Positions 13,822 to 27,600 of a stretch of DNA of 64,000 nucleotides are shown piece after piece; positions within the stretch are counted from its first letter, which is position 1, and every line of letters begins with the position of its first letter. The stretch is from Escallonia rubra. Lineage: Eukaryota; Streptophyta; Magnoliopsida; Escalloniales; Escalloniaceae. The position numbers were made by a program, and so were the translations under genes. The notes under the pieces are model-generated. The model was not told the origin of the DNA. It saw only the letters and a program-made list of their open reading frames with translations, and made no database searches. The DNA is taken from NCBI GenBank assembly GCA_033065855.1, contig JAVXUO010000408.1, positions 186,001 to 250,000 of the forward strand, given 5' to 3'.

Positions 13822-16800
13822 TGTGACACCCTCAACCCAGGTGACATCACCGGACTGAGTTATCAACCATAATCACATTCAAAACCATGTGCTGAATACA
13901 GAGCAACTACATTCTCATACTCATACATTATTGATAAACGCTCCAAATTGCATCCTTACAAAAAATTTCTTATAAATATACATCATACTGCAGTAGAAAA
14001 CTTTCAGGTCTTTAAACAACATAAATGTTTACAACCTAATATACGAATGTAGTCGTAGGACTCTTAACAACCTACCTCACAACTCAATCTTTATCCCACC
14101 ATTCCTAGCTGGTCTTACCTCACACAACTGATCCCCTTGCTCATCTTTTCTAGCTTGTTTCTTTTTTCCTTTCTAGAAGGTTCTCCTTGATCAACCTTAT
14201 AGCCTGCACAATACAACATAAGGAATGAGCGCAAATCGTAAAGACAACACGAGGAGTATCGTGTACAAATGATTTAAAAGACTCGGAGGAATAATAATCA
14301 TCTCAACGATAGAAATGAATCAAGAGTTCCAATAATTTTCAACATCAACATAATTGTCAAACGATGTTTTCTGTCGTCAGACTGAGTGGCTTCAAGGCCC
14401 AACAGAACAGCATTATTGTCACCTCCTCATGGACAAGACTGACTGACCGACAGACTGACTGACCGACAGACTAACTGACTGACTATGCAAGTGAACAATA
14501 AAACCAGAAATTGAAAAGATAAACATCAACGAAATACAAGTCATTAAAATCATTAACATCAAAAGAAAATTAAATGCAATGCAACTCAGACACGACAGAC
14601 TAGACTCGACCAGACATGACAGACTCAACTCGCGCTCCCTACATCCTCTTTGCTAGTGATCATATTTCACAGGCCATCCTCCTCATATCGATGTCCCATT
14701 TTATAGGATATTCATCTCAGTCTCAAGTAAATAGAAGAGACACTGTCAACGAACAGGGAACTCATTTAGAGTGCTTTCCCTAATCACGTTATAGCCAAGC
14801 AACAAAACTTCATCAACTGGGTGGACTAAGGGAGAGTTTATTCCACCTTATGTCCTCAACAACACAGCTCAACAAGGAATACCGGATTAAAAGATCAACC
14901 GGTGTTCAGACCTAACAACAAGAGTTCAATGTAACATCATCAACAGGGCGGACTTGGAAGAAGATTACCGTAAGCCCTCAACAACGTTCTTACATAAGAG
15001 AAATGTCGATTACCAATAAGTTCCAACATTTCACAACAACACGCAACGAACTCAATAACATCATCATCAACGATAGGGCGGACTCGGGAAAAGTTTGCCA
15101 CAAGTCCTCAATGGTGTTCTCAAAGAGAAGAGATATCGTCTATCAATAATTGCCAACATCTCACAACAACCACACAACAACCCCTACACAATATCACCCA
15201 CAACGTCATGTATGCTAATCAGGTCGAATCATAGCATACTAGAACACGCATCATCCTCATTCAATTCTATCAACATGACGGACTAAGGGAATTTATTCTA
15301 CCCTAAGTCCTCAACAGCACAATTCAAATATGCGTATGCCGGTCACAATAACTACCGGTGACCAATCATAACAACAAGAATTCAACAATACGACATCAAC
15401 ATGGCATGCTAATCGAAACAATGAATTAGCATATCAGAATCGCATTGTCCTTTCCTGATTAGCTTATAGCCGAAGCAACTCGCAATCTCTGATCGCAACG
15501 ACCTGCATCACTTAGTCAAATCATATCATGCTCGTTAGTCATCATTCAACATTTACTAGAACACGCATCATCCTCATTCAATTATATCAACAGGGCGGAC
15601 TAAGAAAATTTATTCTACCCTAAGTCCTCAACAGCACAATTCAAATATGCGTATGCCGGTCACAATAACTACCGGTGACCAATCATAACAACAAGAATTC
15701 AACAATATGTCATCAACATGGCATGCTAATCGAAACAATGAATTAGCATATCAGAATCGCATTGTCCTTACCTGATTGGCTTATAACCGAAGCAACTCGC
15801 AATCTCTGATCGCAACGATCTGCATCACCTAGTCAAATCATATCATGCTCGTTAGTCATCATTCAACATATGTGCACTCCTTATTCTACCCCTTCCCATT
15901 TAATCGTTTATAGCATCTTACGACAGCTTGTTAATCTGGTCCAATAACTGGATCCTTAACCTAGCTTACCAACGCATTAGCAATGGCCACTATCTCATTG
16001 TTTCAATATATTAACACCATTCCTCACTTTTCACCACTCCGAATGCTGAATTACATACGTTCCTTAAATTTTGGCGTCAACATGACAAATTACCAAAATA
16101 TCCATTGATGGCCGCTACACCCCCAACACTTCAATATCGCTTTAAAATTACTTTTCAGGTGTTTTACAACCCTTTCCGGACTAAAAAGTCCTTTAAAAAA
16201 CTTTACCGGAAAAATTACCAAAATACCCCTCTCCGGGTGGCAAATTACCAAAATACTCCCTGAGGGTTCCCGGCATCAGAAAAATCTCAAAATTACTTTA
16301 AAACGCTATTTTAAGCCTCCTGAATTCATTCTTGAGCTAAAAAGCATTTTAAAAAATTTTCGCCCAAAAATCTCGAACCGGTATTCAGACTGAGCGCTTA
16401 AAAGCCTCTTCAGCCAAAAATAGCTAACGTCTTCCGGAATGACCCAAAATCTTGGGAAATGAAACTTCTCAAAATTCTAGGGTTCTCGTAAAATTTTTGA
16501 GCGAAACCGCGCTTGTTTGTTATTTTAAATTTTATCGTAAAGTTATAAACTTCCCGCGTCCGTTCACCCCCTTCCCGACCTCGGAAAATCTGAAAATTTT
16601 CCACAACACAGGTCTCATAAAAATAACTATGGTCTCTTTTTCGCACTTTGGCTAAATCTGATCCTAATTATTTTTAAAAAATCGGATAAGAAACTGCTTC
16701 ATGCCTTTTCATCTTTAGCGACAATTACATCTACTATTCAGATCATCACACACACTAACACACCTTGGCCACACACACATGTCTTCCTCATCATTCGATC

Positions 16801-17878
16801 AGCTGCATATCTAGGTATATTCATCCCACAATCACGCATAGATTCCTCATAATTCCCATCTTTGATCAATTAAACACCTTATAGTACATTCAATTCATGC
16901 CTAAACCCATTTTTATACATCAATCTCGCATGATTAAACACATACAATTCGGACAAATTCTTAAACCCGAAGAACACACCCTAAATCTTCCAAACACATA
17001 CTGAAACCATGCCAAAGACGAAACCCTAATTAGTTTCTCCTTCCTTGTTGTTTTAGATTCTTTTATTACACCATCCGAACAAGAATCCATTCGATTCTTT
17101 CCATCCCCGAATATATATATACACACAACTGAAATATATATACATATATACTCTAAAATTTTCAACCAAGATTCAACCAATTTCGGCAATTTTTTTCCGC
17201 TATTAGGGTTCGAGATTCATACCCTGATGGGTTTTGGTTCTTCCCCCTTTTCTTTTTTCTTCCCCTCTTTCTTCTTCCTCCTTTTTCTTCTCTCTCTGTT
17301 TGCTGTTCTTCACGGTTACTGTTCACGCCCAGCTCTTGTTCATAACTTTCTCATATTTCAACTTTTAACCCCACAAATTTTCTTTTATATTTTCATCATT
17401 CATCTTCATCCATTTTTTATTTTATTATTTTTTTAACTTAGTCAGCCTAACATCAACTAGGAGGTGGCCAACTTCAGGCTTATTTTCCCCCAGATTCGTG
17501 ACACCTCATGCAAATTTTAAAATTTTGCACTTTGGCCCCTCAAGTTTTCAAAATTACATTTTGGCCCCTCAACTTTGGAAAATTACCACTTAACCCCAAA
17601 ATCACCCTAACCTCTCATTTCACCTCATAACACCCACTAATCGTCAAAATGACGCTACTTAATAGCATATGCATCCCGTTCACCATATTTTTCAAGATTA
17701 CATTTTTGCCCCCCCTTGACTTCTCAAAATTATATTTTGACCCCCAAGGCCGCACTAACCTCTTATTTAGCTCCCTAACACTTAATTATCACCAACATAA
17801 TGCTACTTAATAAAATAATCCCCTATTAATTATCAAACTTGCGGTTAGATTAATCTCCGATATTTTCGAGGTATCACA
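13822..17878. mobile_element. Solo LTR, probable Ty3/gypsy fossil
   Basis: The unit starts TGTGACACC and ends GGTATCACA, near-perfect inverted ends of the LTR type. It is flanked by GTTGG on the left and GTTAG on the right, a 5-bp target duplication with one difference. No internal domain region is present, so this is a solo LTR of about 4.06 kb left by recombination between the two LTRs. The long LTR and TGTGACACC start resemble chromovirus (Tekay/Del-like) elements, an inference from memory. It looks moderately old and is non-functional. Confidence 0.7.
15238..15869. repeat. 317-bp tandem duplication inside the solo LTR
   Basis: The segment starting ACTAGAACACGCATCATCC at 15238 is repeated head-to-tail from 15555. 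The two copies are almost identical through to GTTAGTCATCATTCAACAT. The duplication is much younger than the general decay of the LTR. Confidence 0.9.
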
Positions 17879-17882
17879 GTTA

Positions 17883-18016
17883 GAATGATAAACTTCTTAT
17901 GTAAAGACATTAATTATTCATTAGCCTCCTTATAAACGTGGGATATATGTATGTGTGTGTGTGTGGAATGATAAACTTCTTATGTAAAGACATTAATTAT
18001 TCCTTAGCCTCCTTAT
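17883..18016. repeat. 83-bp direct duplication with GT-rich linkers
   Basis: The phrase from GAATGATAAACTTCTTATG to TTAGCCTCCTTAT occurs at 17883 and again at 17966 with one change. Each copy is followed by a short GT-rich run, so slippage or unequal exchange at the GT tract is a likely origin. It lies just outside the LTR. Confidence 0.88.
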
Positions 18017-18116
18017 GTGCGTGTGTGTGTCGTGTCGTATCGTATCGTGTGTTGTAGTAATTGTTTATTATTTAATACTAAATTATGATCTCGTATACAA
18101 ATTCTTTAAAATATTA

Positions 18117-18489
18117 CTCCCTCGTTCGCACATAATTCGATCACCTTTTTTTTTTTTTTTTTTTTTTTTCTCATATTAAGGATTTAAGCCATATATTGTG
18201 TGTTTTTCATTCTACCCTTTGGAGAGAGGGTGTGAAGACAGTGTGTCAGGAGAAAGAAAATGAGTTAGAGAAGTGTTAAATGTATAGAGACTGAGAGAGA
18301 AATAGAATAAAAATTATAAGAAGGTGAGTCAGGAGAAAGAAAATCCATTGGTGGAGAGTTAAATTTGGAGAGAAAAATAGAATAAAAAAAGATAAATATA
18401 TAAAAATACATACATAATCTTTCTTAATTTGAAAATAATCAATTTTTATGAAACGGTCTAAAAAGAAAATATGATCAATTTCCGTGCAT
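18117..18489. mobile_element. Stowaway-like MITE, second copy
   Basis: It starts TA then CTCCCTCGTTCGCACATAAT and carries the same interior phrases as the copy at 5495, such as 'GTCAGGAGAAAGAAAAT' and an AAAGTTAAAT-like block. Part of the interior is duplicated (the GTCAGGAGAAAGAAAA phrase appears twice). The right end is worn. It lies about 1 kb upstream of the receptor kinase start codon. Confidence 0.6.
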
Positions 18490-19456
18490 AAACATGGTTA
18501 GTCTTTGGTCTTGTTCAGTGGAATACGTGGGGAATGGGGACACAGTTGACTTTGCAGAACTGCTTCAAAAGTACAGCTTTAAAAGCCTCTCGGGCAAAAT
18601 TTGGGAATCCAACCGCTCACTTTCTTAATGGGTCTAGACGATTTTTGAGCTAACACACTAAAACAAGCAAACCCACAACTCCCATCTGCCTCCCTCCCCC
18701 CTCTCTCTCTCTCTCTCGTTCAAACTCCAACCACTGTATCTTCCTCCATGTAATCCAATCTCTCTGTCTCTCTCCCCCCCACCAGTCTTTTCATACCAAA
18801 AAAAATATTTGCCACGGCCAAGTTAACAATCTCATGGCCACTAAAGGTGATGGTTGTGACTACTAATTAAAGTGTTTCAAAAGATTATGTTTAGTGTTGC
18901 TAATGTTTCATCAAAATTGCCATTGATGCTATCCAACCAACATTTTACAGTTTGATGACAAGGTTGATATAATACTTTTCTTGGGTATTATTATTCTATC
19001 CATTGCTGACCTTTTTCTCCAATTCACACATCGATCCTTCATTTAACTCTCTCTCTGTCACGCCCTTCATCCTACAACTGTTCTCCGTCTCTCTCTGTGT
19101 GTGAATGGAACAGTAGTTCGGTGGCCATTAAGGGCACCTGACAAGGTAAGCTCTCCCTTATCGCTTCTTGTCACCCATTTTAAGGTACCATTAAGACCTC
19201 CCCAGATTCCCAAAAACTTGCTGTACCCAACATCATTCACTGTTCCCAAGTAGTCCTCAAGAACTCGACCATACATAGCTGCCATGCACGCCTCCCCTGG
19301 CCAAAATATTTGCCATTCTTGAACCCAAAATGGCCCAAAAATCCTTATCTTTTGCTAGTTGTGAGCCTCTTTCAATCTTGAAAACGTGTCTCTTAAACTT
19401 CATCTTCTCTTCTGATCAAACTGCTCTCTGAGAGCTCTCTTCACCTGCAGCGTATA
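18490..19456 (+). promoter_or_regulatory. Upstream region and 5' leader of the receptor kinase gene
   Basis: This is the only DNA between the MITE and the kinase start codon. It contains CT-rich tracts near 18700-18720 and 18758-18780, common in plant core promoters and leaders. I cannot fix a TATA box or transcription start by eye. Confidence 0.4.
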
Positions 19457-22400
19457 ATGGCAACACTCAGACGAGTCTTGCCACTTCTTTTACTCGTCTT
19501 GGTTGGATGCTTGTGTGGGTATGTGGTCTGCAGTGAGTCTGAAATTCTTCTGGAGGTGAAAAAATCGTTTGTGGAAGACCCAGAAAATGTATTGCAAGAC
19601 TGGTCTGAAAACAACCCACGGTTCTGTACATGGAGGGGTGTTTCCTGCGGGAGAGACCCGGGTGATGGCTCACTCCGAGTGGTGAGTCTGAACCTGTCTG
19701 ACTCGTCACTCAGTGGGTCGGTTTCACCCTCTCTTGGGAAGTTACAAAACCTGCTCCAACTTGATCTTTCTTCCAATCAACTCTCCGGTCCCATTCCACC
19801 TAATCTCTCTAACCTTTCTTCCTTGGTGTCTTTGCTCCTCTATTCTAATCAGCTCGCTGGTCCCATTCCGAGTCAGCTCGGCTCGCTAACCAGCCTCAAA
19901 GTTCTGAGAATCGGTGACAATTACCTCACTGGCCGAATTCCAGCCTCATTTGGTAATCTTGCCAACTTGGTTGCTCTTGGTTTAGCCTCATGCAATCTCA
20001 GTGGTCAAATACCTCCAGAACTTGGACGACTCGAGTCACTTCAGAATCTCATTCTGCAGCAAAATCAGCTCACTGGTCCCATTCCGGCCGAGCTGGGGAA
20101 CTGTTCAAGCCTTGCTCAGTTCACTGCTGCTGTCAACAGTTTGAACGGTTCAATCCCCGCAGAACTGGGTCGTCTTCAGAATCTGAGACTGCTAAACCTG
20201 GCAAACAATACTCTATCCGGGGTGATCCCGAGCCAACTCGGAGAACTGAGCCAAATTGGTTATCTGAATGTTCTTGGCAATCAACTTGAAGGGCAAATCC
20301 CAAAGTCATTAACTAAGTTGGGTAATCTTTATAATCTCGATTTGTCAGCAAACAAGCTCACTGGTGAAATTCCAGGAGAGTTGGGAAACATGGGTCAGCT
20401 GGTTTACTTAGTGCTGTCAAACAACAGTCTCTCTGGTGCCGTACCAAGAGGCATATGCTCTAATGCAACCAGTTTGGAACACTTGATGCTGGCGCAAAAT
20501 CAACTTTCCGGGGAAATTCCGGGGGAGTTGAGGGAATGCCGCGTGCTAAAACAGCTGGACTTGTCAAATAATACCCTCAATGGATCGATCCCGGTGGAGC
20601 TTTTCGAGTTGGTTGAATTGACCGATATCTTGCTCAACAACAACACTCTGGTTGGTTCCATTCCTCCATTGATAGCAAACCTCACAAATTTGCAGACACT
20701 GGCACTGTTTCAAAACAATTTGGAGGGGAATTTGCCAAGTGAGATTGGAATGGTTGGGAAGCTTGAGATGCTGTTTATTTATGATACTAGACTGTCAGGA
20801 GAAATCCCAATGGAGATAGGCAACTGTTCTAGCTTGCAAATGATCGACCTCTTTGGAAACCATTTCAGCGGCCATATCCCCGTTACAATTGGAAGGCTGA
20901 AGGAACTGAATTTCCTTGACCTCAGACAGAATGATCTCTCGGGCGAAATTCCTGCCACTTTGGGCAACTGTCATCAACTGAAAACACTGGACTTGGCAGA
21001 CAATCGTCTCTCGGGTGGGATTCCCGCGACTTTTGGCTATCTCGCAACGCTGGAACAGCTCATGCTGTACAACAATTCTCTTGAAGGTAATATTCCCATT
21101 GAACTAACCAATATTGCGAACTTGACGAGAGTAAACCTTTCGAACAATAGATTGAATGGTAGTATCGCTCCTTTGTGTAGTTCGCATTCTTTCCTTTCGT
21201 TCGATGTCACGAATAATGCCTTTGACCATGAGATTCCTCCTCAATTGGGTAATTCGCCTTTGCTTGAAAGACTTAGACTAGGGAACAATCAATTCACTGG
21301 AAAAATCCCTTGGACGCTGGGAGAAATCCGTGAACTATCACTCTTAGATCTTTCGGGCAATGCACTCACTGGATTGATACCTCCTCAGCTTTCACTGTGC
21401 AAGCAACTGACCCATATTGATTTAAATGATAATCTGTTTTCGGGGCAAATTCCCTTTTGGCTGGGGAGTTTACCACTCTTAGGAGAGCTCAAGCTCTCAT
21501 CGAATCTGCTTACCGGACCTCTCCCTCAAGACCTATTCAATTGCACTGATCTGTTGGTACTTTCTCTTAATGGAAATTCACTAAATGGAACACTACCTCT
21601 TGAAATTGGACATCTTGCATCCATCAATGTCCTCAATTTGGATCAAAACCAATTTTCTGGACCCATCCCTCCAACCATAGGTAAGTTGAGCAAGCTGTAT
21701 GAACTCCGGCTATCCAGAAACAGGTTTAGTGGTGAAATGCCTGTTGAGCTTGGTCAGCTCCGAAATCTCCAAAGCATTCTGGACCTTAGTTACAACAACC
21801 TGACAGGAAAAATCCCAGCTTTCCTCGGAACACTTGACAGACTCGAAGCACTGGATTTGTCCCACAATCAACTTGTTGGGGAAGTCCCTCGGCAAATTAA
21901 TGAGATGAGCAGCTTGGGCCAGCTGAATCTCTCTTACAACAGTCTCGAAGGTGAATTGGACAAGCAGTATTCACACTGGCCAGCAGATGCATTTGTTGGA
22001 AATTTGCATCTTTGTGGAAGTCCTCTTAATCATTGCAACAACTTCAAATCAGGTGATCGACAATCAAGGCTAAGTCAATCATCGCTGGTGGTAATTTCAG
22101 TGGTATCAACTATTCTTGCAATTGTCTTAATGTTACTCGGAGCTGCCCTCTTTTTCAAACACAAGCGAGAATCCATGAGAAGAGCCAGTGAGGTGAAATG
22201 TGCATACTCGTCCAGTTCTTCCCAAGCACAACAACAACGGAGATCGCTCTTTCACTATGGTGCAACCAAGCAACAGTTCCGGTGGGAAGATATCATGGAA
22301 GCCACAAACAATCTGAGTGAAGATTTCATAATCGGATCAGGAGGATCAGGAACCATCTACAAAGCCGAAATGGTCTCTGGTGAAACGGTAGCAGTCAAGA

Positions 22401-23320
22401 AGATACGGAAGAAAGATGATCTCTTGATGGATAAAAGCTTTGCAAGAGAAATCAAGACTCTGGGAAGGATAAGGCACAGACATCTAGTGAAGCTACTGGG
22501 GTACTGCAGCAACAAAGGAGCAGGGCCAAACCTATTGATATACGAATACATGGAGAATGGAAGTGTATGGGATTGGTTGCACGAGAAACCAGTGAATATG
22601 AAGAAGAAAAAGAACCTTGACTGGGAAGCAAGATTAAGGATTGCTGTCGGGGTAGCGCAGGGAGTGGAGTACCTCCATCATGACTGTATGCCAAAGATCA
22701 TTCATAGGGACATTAAATCTAGCAACGTGCTACTAGACTCTAATATGGCACCACACTTGGGAGACTTTGGGCTGGCGAAAGCACTCACTGACAATTACGA
22801 CTCTTTGACTACCGAATCCAACTCATGGTTTGCAGGGTCTTATGGGTATATCGCTCCAGGTATGTAAATTGACCTCTTTTGGATTACCACAACACACTCG
22901 GCACATTTTAGTTCTAACAAAGACTGGGTCTTTTTTCCAGAATATGCTTATTCTTTGAAGGCAACAGAGAAGAGCGATGTTTATAGCATGGGGATCGTGC
23001 TCATTGAACTAGTGAGCGGTAGGATGCCAACAGATGGGAGTTTTGGCGAAGATGTGGACATGGTGAGGTGGGCCGAGTCTCGTATTGAAATGCAAGGATC
23101 TGCACGCGATGAACTTATAGATCCTCTGCTGAAACCACTGCCGCCAAACGAAGAAAGTGCTGCATTCCAAGTGCTTGAAATAGCACTAAGATGCACAAAA
23201 ACTGCACCCGTGGAGAGGCCATCTTCCCGGCAAATGTGTGATCTCCTCCTCCATGTTTTCAATGACAGGATGCTCCATACTGAGAAGATGAGTCCAGATC
23301 ATTATGCATATATTGAATGA
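19457..23320 (+). CDS. GSO1-like: LRR receptor-like protein kinase, GSO1/GSO2 class
   Basis: Two exons, 19457-22859 and 22941-23320, encode about 1260 residues; Arabidopsis GSO1 is about 1249. A signal peptide (MATLRRVLPLLLLVLVGCL) leads into an LRR N-cap with the CTWRGVSC motif. About 30 leucine-rich repeats of the plant LxGxIPxxLGxLxxL type follow, to roughly residue 840. One membrane span lies at about 876-900. The kinase starts near 957 with the loop GSGGSGTIYKA, then VAVKK (catalytic Lys about 980), HRD (Asp1085) and DFG (Asp1103). It is an RD kinase with no key residue missing. The 81-bp intron (GTATGT...TTTTCCAG) splits the Glu codon of the APE motif, so the first frame's apparent end is intron read-through. 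In Arabidopsis this class perceives CIF/TWS peptides to control Casparian strip and embryonic cuticle integrity; the exact orthologue is inferred. Confidence 0.93.
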
Positions 23321-23363
23321 AATCAGACTAGTTTTTGAGGTCAAAGCAGAGTATCGACAGTTG

Positions 23364-23369
23364 AATAAA
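23364..23369 (+). terminator. Candidate polyadenylation signal of the kinase gene
   Basis: AATAAA lies 44 bp past the stop codon. Plant poly(A) signals are loose, so this is only a plausible near-upstream element. Confidence 0.45.
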
Positions 23370-24636
23370 GAGTGTGCCTATTCGACATAATCTTGTTTGT
23401 AGATATAGGGCCGACATCGATCTCGACATTGCAGCTCTGATTAGCAGCACAATACCCATGATGCCTTGTCTTATACTAGCAAATTTGATACCCTTCTGCT
23501 AGTGCTATAGAAATACTGTTCTATGATAACTGTATAGTAACGTTGAGAACAGTTGCCTTGGCACATATCAAATTCAATCGATTCTTAACAATCAGAAGTG
23601 CACATGAAGGGAAATGCATCAATTTGCACTAGAGTGGTCTGGTTTCACCTTATTTGTCACCCTTTCCTAAGCACTATGTCATAAGAGAAATTCGGCGCTG
23701 CCCTAACCATTTTTTTTCCTACCGAGCCATGGAAGTTCCTCAGCACGCAGCTGAAATTGCTGAAGTATCAATTTTTTTTTTTTTGGGTAAAGGATGCTAT
23801 AGAAACATCGCCAAAGAGGAGAGGAGAGGAAAGAAAAAGAACTAGTCCCCATTACTGCTAATATTTAGTGGATCCAAGATTGCCAAAATGGTAACGATAG
23901 ATACAGTAATAGCCCCTTCCCATATCCCACATGATTGCTTTGCAGAAATCTGTGTTTGATAGCTGCATTCTTTTGAAATTCACACCTAGCTGATAACCAA
24001 AATAGCAAAACCCAAGGGAAGCGTCTATACCTCAATTTCCACTTCAAGTCGACAAGAGAATTGCAACTCCTTGCAAATATTTGGTCATCCCAGTGCTAGG
24101 AGACTCATCAGTAACTGAAACGTCTTCCTCAAAGTTTATAGCCACTATTGCTGCCCCATCGGTGAAGCCACATTACAGTGCTACCAGTAGTCTTGTGCCA
24201 CTTGCTCAAGCGCTCGATATGTACTTAAGGTAATGTCTGGCTTCGCAAGAATGTAGTATAAGTTTTGTTATCGCCTGATACAATTACTTCTTGTCCGCCA
24301 TCAAAAGTTGGTCTCTCAACTATCCATAAAACAAACTTGTCAAAGCCAAGAGCCTTCCCCAGTAATAATATTACAATTAGTTTGCGGCTTAAAGAAATGA
24401 CAATTATTCCGATTATTGAAGGAAGGCTTGAAGTGGCCAAATTCACAGCTTGGGTAAATCTCAAAGCTTATATGCAGTAAAACCCAGCATACAACAGAAA
24501 GTAACAGCACTACAAACAGTGAATAACAATAACTTGAGCATTCGTCTACCACCCATAGCAAAAAGCTGGAAAGGCAGCCACTTCGTCCAGGAACTGAACA
24601 TGAAAACTAAATGCTTCAATCCACGGCACCCAAAAG
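23370..24636. other. Intergenic space between convergent genes
   Basis: The kinase gene ends from the left and the subunit e gene ends from the right, so this holds both 3' ends. No further gene was found. Confidence 0.5.
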
Positions 24637-27600
24637 CTAATCATCATCTTCATCTGCAATAGAAGGTTACGATGCATTAATTGTGGGGGGCACCAAAATC
24701 ACACTAACATACAAATTAGCAGCCCATTTGTCTGTATAACACCTAGATTGGCTGATTTATAAAAATCGGAAAAGGAAACTGCATGAGTTCTCCTTAATAA
24801 CACTAATTAGTAAAAGTGAACACTCCCACACAACGCACATGTCACAAAAGGCCAGACATGGAGATCTGCAATGAAAGCAGCCACAAGCTGAAAAGAACAA
24901 AATTATATTGACCACAGATTGAATAGCACCACGAGAACAGTTAGAATTACAACTATAGGCCCCAAAAGACTTGAAAGACACTCAAGAACCTTCTAGAATT
25001 TTACCTAATTATTTCTTCCGTCCCTAAATAAGCGAGCTCCTTTCCATTTTGGGATGGCCCAAAATAAGTGATTTCGTTCCTAATTAGACAATACTTTATC
25101 ATCAACTTCCCTTTTGTCGCATTCTCTTTCTTCTTTTCTTTCTCCTCCCTCCTCTTAATTTCGACCCACCTTTCTCCCTACTCTCCTTCACTACCAAGTA
25201 CCACCATCACCTCCCCACCATTAACATTTACCCAAAGTTCCTTACTCTTTCCCAACAAAAAAAGGAGATCGAAAATTTAAATGAGTCAAACTCCTGATAA
25301 GGACAAGGCAAAACCCATCTGAACACGTTGGAACTCGGGCAAAAACATGGCAAAAATAGATGGATAAACTCGTGGCAAAGTGACAGGGGATAAACCTTTA
25401 GAGCTAGAGCGTATTCTTGGAAGCGGAAGAAAAAGAGAAAAAAAACGTGTGCGACTGTTGAACCTTAAATCAATCAGGGGTGTTTTCGAACCCTTAATCA
25501 TGAACTCTAGAAGTTTTATCCAAGCCTTCAACGTGACGGAGTCGAGTTCTTTCAAGACCGCGAGAATTGATTGGGCAGGTTTTTGAAGCAAGGGTATTTT
25601 GGCCATACTAGCATACTTAGGGCAGATGAGATGCTTCTAAGTCCTTTTGTTATTACATTTAGTCATCAGTATTTACTCTATTCTCAAAGTCCTTTTGTTA
25701 GTAAGTTCTATTTTTAGTTTTAGTAATCAGGAAGGTTCTGGAATATACGAATCCTTTACTTGGTAGAAAAGGTCTCTTTTGATTTCTCTATATAACCAAG
25801 CATCGTAGGAACTATTAAGGAGAGTTCATTAAAAGAATTTTCAAAAGCAGCTTTTCTTTTCTTTTCAATGGTGACATTGATTGATTCCCCTCTAAGTGAG
25901 ACTCCTAGAAGGTCTTAGTGAGACTCCAAGAAGGCCTTGGTGAGATTCCAAGGTTTTCTTATCCTTTATCAGTTTCTTTTCTTATTTTGTTTCCTATTAA
26001 CTAACTACATTACAAGAAAATCAAGAAAATACTGTTCAGGGGTATTGTTCACAGCACCCTTAACAATCCCAAATTTAAACCCCCTTTGTTGTTCCTAAAC
26101 CCTAATACTAGCTTCTCAATTCAAAATCCTATTTACCTCTTTGTTATTTTCTTGATCGTAGGACAGCCCTAAATAGCCCTTGTTAAGGTCAGTCCTACAT
26201 CACAAAGACACGACAAGAACATGGCACATCATACCACCTAGGCAGTCTAGGCAACAATTAGGCAATCGGACAGCAAGGTACGCGATGGGGTGGTCAACTG
26301 GGTAGCAGGGCGGTCGACTAGGTGGCAACAAAGAGATCAATTAGGTGGATAATGCATATGGAATCTATAAGCAGCCGATCTGTAAGGGAGTTGATGTTTA
26401 GGTGGTGATCGAGGTGGTCACAACGGCGATGGTTCGGAGCTGCTAATCACAGGTCTATCACTTTTCTCCGGTGATGGTGAGCTGTTCATAATGGAACAGA
26501 TTTGAGAACTTGCACGACTAAAGTAGGAAAGATTTTTTAAGTTTTGTTACTGATTCTGCAGTTAAATTTCTACCCTAAGTGGAGCAAATACCGTGATTGG
26601 AGTTTGAAGATCAAACAGCGTCGAGTTTTTGGCATGGTTGGTTCTCCGTTTCCTGTTGGTTATTCGACTGAGAGAGAGAGAGAATCGAGAGGTCAGGACA
26701 AGGACAGAAGGTGGGGCCATGGGTAGAATAGTAAGAGTTAAATAAATTTGACCATTTCTTAAACTTGGTGCACAGTCGAAGCACTCACTTATATAGAGAC
26801 GGAGGGAATAACATAGTAACCTACTAGGACTTTGATTTGACTAAAAAGACCCTAAATTAAAACAAGGAGATAAATACTCCTAAAGCTAAAATCTGGAAAT
26901 TACCGAGAAAGTAAAAAAACCTAAGAACATAGAATCTTCCATATTTTTCTCATCCCCGTCATTCTCTCCCACTTGAAAAGAACTCCTCCGAAAGTTGATA
27001 GGCAAGATCTGGAGACTTCGATGCCATATGAAAAGATTTCTATCAGATGCCGCAAACGTCTCGAAGTTTTATCATCCACGAATTTACCATCTTGTAACTC
27101 CATGGTTTTATTCTTCAACTTAATGATGAAATCTACAATGTAGAGATTCTGAAAAGTAAAATACGTCTCAATCAAAGTCATTGTTCTCACTGCAATCCTC
27201 AATTACATTAGAGATACCTAATTGTATAACTTTGCGGGATTAACATTAGGATCTTTCAGCACAATATGAGATTCTGCATTATCAGCTTCAAAATTTTCTA
27301 CCATAGCACGTTCCATGCACCATCTCTTTGCCGCCGTATTTTTTTCAGATGCCTTCCTAATGCCTTCAAGAACCATGCAGCTTACTTACCACTTGTATTA
27401 AAGAATTTTCTACCTGCCTTAGTAACATCAATTGTTAATGCACACAATTGAAGAAAGATTGTTAACATTCCTTCGTCTTCTAATCACCTAGATTCTCACG
27501 GACATCATGAACGAACTTTTCATGTGCCTGAATTTTTACCTCACCAGAATTCTCGACTTCCACAATGCCTTCATTGTCTTCATGGCAAGTTTCTTTTTCC

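Noticed and set aside
19457-22867. Kinase frame ending ...GYIAPGM as a truncated protein
   Set aside because: The ending is read-through into an 81-bp GT-AG intron; the next exon restores APEYAYS and the rest of the kinase.
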